Assembly (NCBI GenBank): GCA_034432655.1
Contig: DAOUBP010000126.1
Span: 1 to 6,818 of the forward strand
Direction of reading: 5' to 3'
From: DAOUBP01 sp034432655
GTDB taxonomy: Bacteria > Chloroflexota > Anaerolineae > CG2-30-64-16
DNA: 6,818 nucleotides
Shown here: positions 4,672-6,818 of the stretch, in pieces
Layout of the letters: every line of letters begins with the position of its first letter
How positions within the stretch are numbered: position 1 is the stretch's first letter
Position numbers and translations under genes: made by a program
Notes under the pieces: model-generated
What the model was told of the DNA's origin: nothing
Database searches by the model: none
What the model saw: the letters and a program-made list of their open reading frames with translations, nothing else

Positions 4672-6818
4672 TCGTTGATCTCGTTCAGGATGGCATCCAG
4701 CTCTTCCTGGGACAGGCCGGCCACTTCGAAGTCAGACGGGGTGTAGCCAACGGCCTCCGGCCGCAGGCAGTGAGCGATAAGTGCACGCAGGTGTTCCAGG
4801 AAGGCAGCCGCCAGACGCTGAATGGTATCAGGCGTATGGCGGTTGCGGCTGTAGCGCCAGGTGAGGTGCAACTGGCCGTCCACCACGGTTGCGCTGACGT
4901 CTATAAGGTGTTGCCGCAGGTTGGTCGGGCCGCGCTCCGGACCAACCTGCTCGGCGGCGGGGCGGAATCCGGTCTGATCGCCGGCAGTTTCGAACTGTCC
5001 CAGGTAGTTGAAGCTGATCGCGGGCATGGACAGGTGACGCAACGGTTCTGCGATTGGGTCCTGGCACAAATAGCGGAGCAAGCCAAACCCGAAACCGTTT
5101 TGCGGCACAGCCCGGCGCTGCTCTTTGACAGTCATCAAAGCCTGCTTCAACCGCTCTGGCGCAAGGTATGTCCGGTCGAGCTGCAGGTAAAGCGGGTAGA
5201 GGGTAGTGAACCAGCCGACGGTACGTGACATGTCCACGTCGGGGAAGATATCCTCACGGCCATGGCTTTCCATAGTCACCGGCACGATCAAGGGAGCCTG
5301 ACCGGCCCCATTCCCCCGGCGCCATTGATCAGAGGCATGCGCAGGAACGCTCATCCAGGGCGCCAGGGTCAGGGTCAGGGCAGTGAGCAGCAAGTCGTTG
5401 ACATCGGTGCCGTAGGCTGCATGGACATCCCGCAACAAAGCATCGGTCTCGGCTTTGTCCAGGGTCAGGCGCAGGTCGGCAGCTGAGGCCTCGTCATTAG
5501 GCCCCTCCACCGCATCCACCGGCAGGCTCGCAGTGGGCAGGCCGGCCAGCTGCAGCCAGAAGGGCGCTTGTTGCAGGAGTTGCGACGACTGCGCATACTG
5601 GACCAGGCGCAAAGCCCACTGGCGGAAAGAGGTGGTCTTGGCGGGCAGTTGCACCGGTTGGCCCTGGCTGATCTGCCGGTAGGCGGTCAACAGATCCTCG
5701 GTGAGGATGCGCCACGAGACGCCGTCCACCGCCAGATGGTGGACCACCCACAGGAGGCGGTGCGCACGGCCAGGTCCCAGGTCCATGTATACCATACGGG
5801 TCAGCGGCCCGTGTGCGATGTCCAGGGATGCCTGGGCGGCGGCCACTTGAGCAGCGATGGCCGCAAACAGGTCGGCGTCAGCCACGTCGGCCAAAGAAAC
5901 GGTTGAGAAGGGAACCGCATCTCCCTTCGTGGTGGCGGCTTCAGCCGTCACTCCCTCGTTGGTCTGCTCCCAGCCGCCCTCTGTGCGATGGAAGCGCAGG
6001 CGCAGCGCATCGTGGTGGACCAGCAGTGCAGCCAGCGCACGGCGTAAGTGGTCGGGATTCAGCGGCTCTTTCACCTCCAGCAGCAGGGCCTGGTTCCAGT
6101 GGTTGGGTTGAGGATGCTCCTTGGCAAAGAAGTCCAGTTGGGCAGGCGTCAGCGGAACCGGACCGGTGACGACGCCTTGCTCTGCCTGGACAGACGTCAC
6201 CCGGCCGGCGACCGCTGCCAGCTGGGCAATAGTCGGTGCCTGGAACAGTTGTTTGGGCGTCAGTTGCAGGCCGGCCTGGCGGGCGCGCGCAATGACCTGG
6301 ATGGAAAGGATGGAATCGCCGCCCAGCTCGAAAAAGTTGTCGTGGATGCCGACGCGCTCCACGCCCAGCACCTGCTGCCAGATGCGCGCCAGGATCTGCT
6401 CGGCCTCGCTGGCCGGTGCCACGAAGTCCGCCTCGCGGCCCGTCTCCAGCCGGCCAGCCTGATCGGGCGCGGGCAGCGCCCTACGGTCCACCTTGCGGTT
6501 GGGGGTGAGGGGCAGGGCGTCAAGCACTACGAAGGCGGCGGGCACCATATACTCGGGCAGGCTGCGCTTGAGAAAATCACGCAGCTCGACGGCGCTGGGG
6601 GGGGTTGCCTTACGATCCGCGCTCAAAACCAGATACGCAACGAGTTGTTTGCTGCCGTCCCATGAGCCTGTCGTCAGGCTGCGCGCATCCACTACCACAT
6701 CGGCCACCGCCGGGTGTGTGCGCAACACGGCCTCGATCTCACCCAGCTCGATGCGGAAGCCGCGCACCTTGACCTGGAAGTCGGTGCGGCCGAGATACTC
6801 TAGCGTACCGTCGGGCAG
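4668..6818 (-). CDS. NRPS, C-terminal part: A (partial)-PCP-E; 5' end outside the window
   Basis: This is the last 716 residues of a non-ribosomal peptide synthetase; the frame is open to the right edge, so the true start lies outside. It activates an amino acid, tethers it to a phosphopantetheine arm and epimerizes it to the D form in the cytoplasm. Visible in order, numbering from the edge: A-domain core A8 (GRTDFQVKVRGFRIELGEIE, about 10-29), A9 (LPEYMVP), A10 (LTPNRKVDRRALP, Lys109), PCP with LGGDSI (Ser169), then a complete epimerization domain with HHLAVDGVSW (360-369), ESHGRE, SRTVGWFTTLYP, GFGFGLLRYL and FNYLGQ. A short tail follows the E domain and the gene stops with TGA at 4670-4668, inside the start of the next gene. 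A GTG at 6767 lies inside core A8 and is not a plausible start. The substrate cannot be read, because the pocket motifs A4 and A5 are off the window. The family call is very secure; the product is unknown. Confidence 0.97.
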   Translation of the reverse strand: MPDGTLEYLGRTDFQVKVRGFRIELGEIEAVLRTHPAVADVVVDARSLTTGSWDGSKQLVAYLVLSADRKATPPSAVELRDFLKRSLPEYMVPAAFVVLDALPLTPNRKVDRRALPAPDQAGRLETGREADFVAPASEAEQILARIWQQVLGVERVGIHDNFFELGGDSILSIQVIARARQAGLQLTPKQLFQAPTIAQLAAVAGRVTSVQAEQGVVTGPVPLTPAQLDFFAKEHPQPNHWNQALLLEVKEPLNPDHLRRALAALLVHHDALRLRFHRTEGGWEQTNEGVTAEAATTKGDAVPFSTVSLADVADADLFAAIAAQVAAAQASLDIAHGPLTRMVYMDLGPGRAHRLLWVVHHLAVDGVSWRILTEDLLTAYRQISQGQPVQLPAKTTSFRQWALRLVQYAQSSQLLQQAPFWLQLAGLPTASLPVDAVEGPNDEASAADLRLTLDKAETDALLRDVHAAYGTDVNDLLLTALTLTLAPWMSVPAHASDQWRRGNGAGQAPLIVPVTMESHGREDIFPDVDMSRTVGWFTTLYPLYLQLDRTYLAPERLKQALMTVKEQRRAVPQNGFGFGLLRYLCQDPIAEPLRHLSMPAISFNYLGQFETAGDQTGFRPAAEQVGPERGPTNLRQHLIDVSATVVDGQLHLTWRYSRNRHTPDTIQRLAAAFLEHLRALIAHCLRPEAVGYTPSDFEVAGLSQEELDAILNEINE
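4671..4745 (-). other. C-terminal tail after the E domain, probable donor docking (COM-like) segment
   Basis: The last 25 residues run from YTPSDF through AGLSQEELDAILNEINE. TPSDF followed by an acidic helix is the usual ending of E-terminated synthetases whose tail contacts the N-terminus of the next enzyme. Here the helix is rich in Glu/Asp, while the partner begins MSTTKRNIE with Lys and Arg. Docking is inferred from position and family; the sequence alone does not prove partner choice. Confidence 0.6.
4758..6161 (-). other. Domain: epimerization (E) domain, L to D
   Basis: About 468 residues from PLTPAQLDFF to the final helix. The E-type motifs are all present in order: HWNQALLL, HHLAVDGVSWRIL (second His at codon 5738-5736), ESHGRE, DMSRTVGWFTTLYP, GFGFGLLRYL and FNYLGQF. 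The family's proposed catalytic His and Glu are intact, so it should be active. It sets the D configuration of the residue passed to the next protein. A stretch between APW and ESHGRE is longer than I expect for the family. Confidence 0.95.
6204..6419 (-). other. Domain: peptidyl carrier protein of the E-type (LGGDSI)
   Basis: DNFFELGGDSILSIQ surrounds the phosphopantetheine-bearing Ser (codon 6314-6312). Asp replaces the His of the usual LGGHSL motif, a known hallmark of carrier proteins that feed an epimerization domain, and an E domain does follow directly. The other carrier protein in this window has the LGGHSL form, which makes a clean internal contrast. Confidence 0.95.
6474..6818 (-). 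other. Domain: C-terminal subdomain of an adenylation domain (partial)
   Basis: Contains core motifs A8, A9 and A10. The A10 lysine (NRKVDR, residue 109 from the edge) is the residue that contacts the acyl-adenylate in this superfamily. The motif has Arg where LTPNGK is the textbook form; the Lys itself is intact, so activity need not be affected. The nucleotide-binding and substrate-pocket half is outside the window. Confidence 0.93.

Noticed and set aside
4626..5228. 200-codon open frame on the plus strand
   Set aside because: It is antisense to the E domain and the C-domain start, has no recognisable motif, and is explained by strong third-position GC bias of the real gene.
5363..5381. 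Short tandem of AGGGTC in the E domain
   Set aside because: It encodes alternating Thr-Leu (TLTLTL) in a conserved helix position with a period of exactly two codons, so codon choice explains it.
6481..6530. Arg in place of Gly in the A10 motif (LTPNRK), considered as an inactivating change
   Set aside because: The catalytic Lys and the following VDRRALP are intact, and this variant is, to my knowledge, seen in other working A domains.
6048..6665. 205-codon open frame on the plus strand
   Set aside because: It is antisense to the A10-PCP-E region, which carries unmistakable NRPS motifs on the minus strand; the predicted protein resembles nothing.

Overview
The whole window is coding and lies on the minus strand. 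It is an internal piece of a modular non-ribosomal peptide synthetase (NRPS) assembly line, made of two adjacent genes that both run off the window. Nothing on the plus strand looks real. GC is about 61-68% by hand count of parts of the window, with the strong third-position bias that produces long antisense shadow frames.

Layout in transcription order (right to left). First gene (6818 to 4668, 5' end missing): the C-terminal subdomain of an adenylation (A) domain, a carrier protein (PCP) with an LGGDSI motif, and a complete epimerization (E) domain that closes the protein. Second gene (4671 to beyond position 1): condensation (C), A, PCP with LGGHSL, then most of a second C domain that starts the next module. 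The reading frame is open without a stop for all 1557 codons present. The genes overlap by 4 bases (ATGA), so they are almost certainly in one operon and translationally coupled.

How they work together (inference from NRPS family logic). The first enzyme loads an amino acid, inverts its alpha carbon and holds a D-configured peptidyl thioester. The N-terminal C domain of the second enzyme takes this chain in trans, so it should be a D-donor/L-acceptor (DCL) domain, and joins it to the residue loaded by its own A domain. That module has no E domain and is followed by an LCL-like C domain, so its residue should stay L. The fragment thus builds ...D-Xaa-L-Yaa-(next residue)... The ten-residue specificity code of the complete A domain reads D-A-E-H-M-G-L-I-T-K. 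I cannot match it to a substrate with confidence. No thioesterase, transporter, tailoring or regulatory gene is visible, so the product cannot be named.

Organism: a GC-rich bacterium with large secondary-metabolite genes. Two short low-complexity repeats inside the second gene (GTCTC-type near 2006-2077 and GGTAGAY-type near 2791-2814) resemble dispersed repeats I associate from memory with filamentous Chloroflexota and some cyanobacteria. This is a weak hint, not an identification.

The most unusual feature is that these two repeats sit in frame in loops of one A domain, one of them apparently adding about 20 residues between core motifs A6 and A7. Otherwise this is a conventional NRPS, and I see no evidence of an undescribed system.
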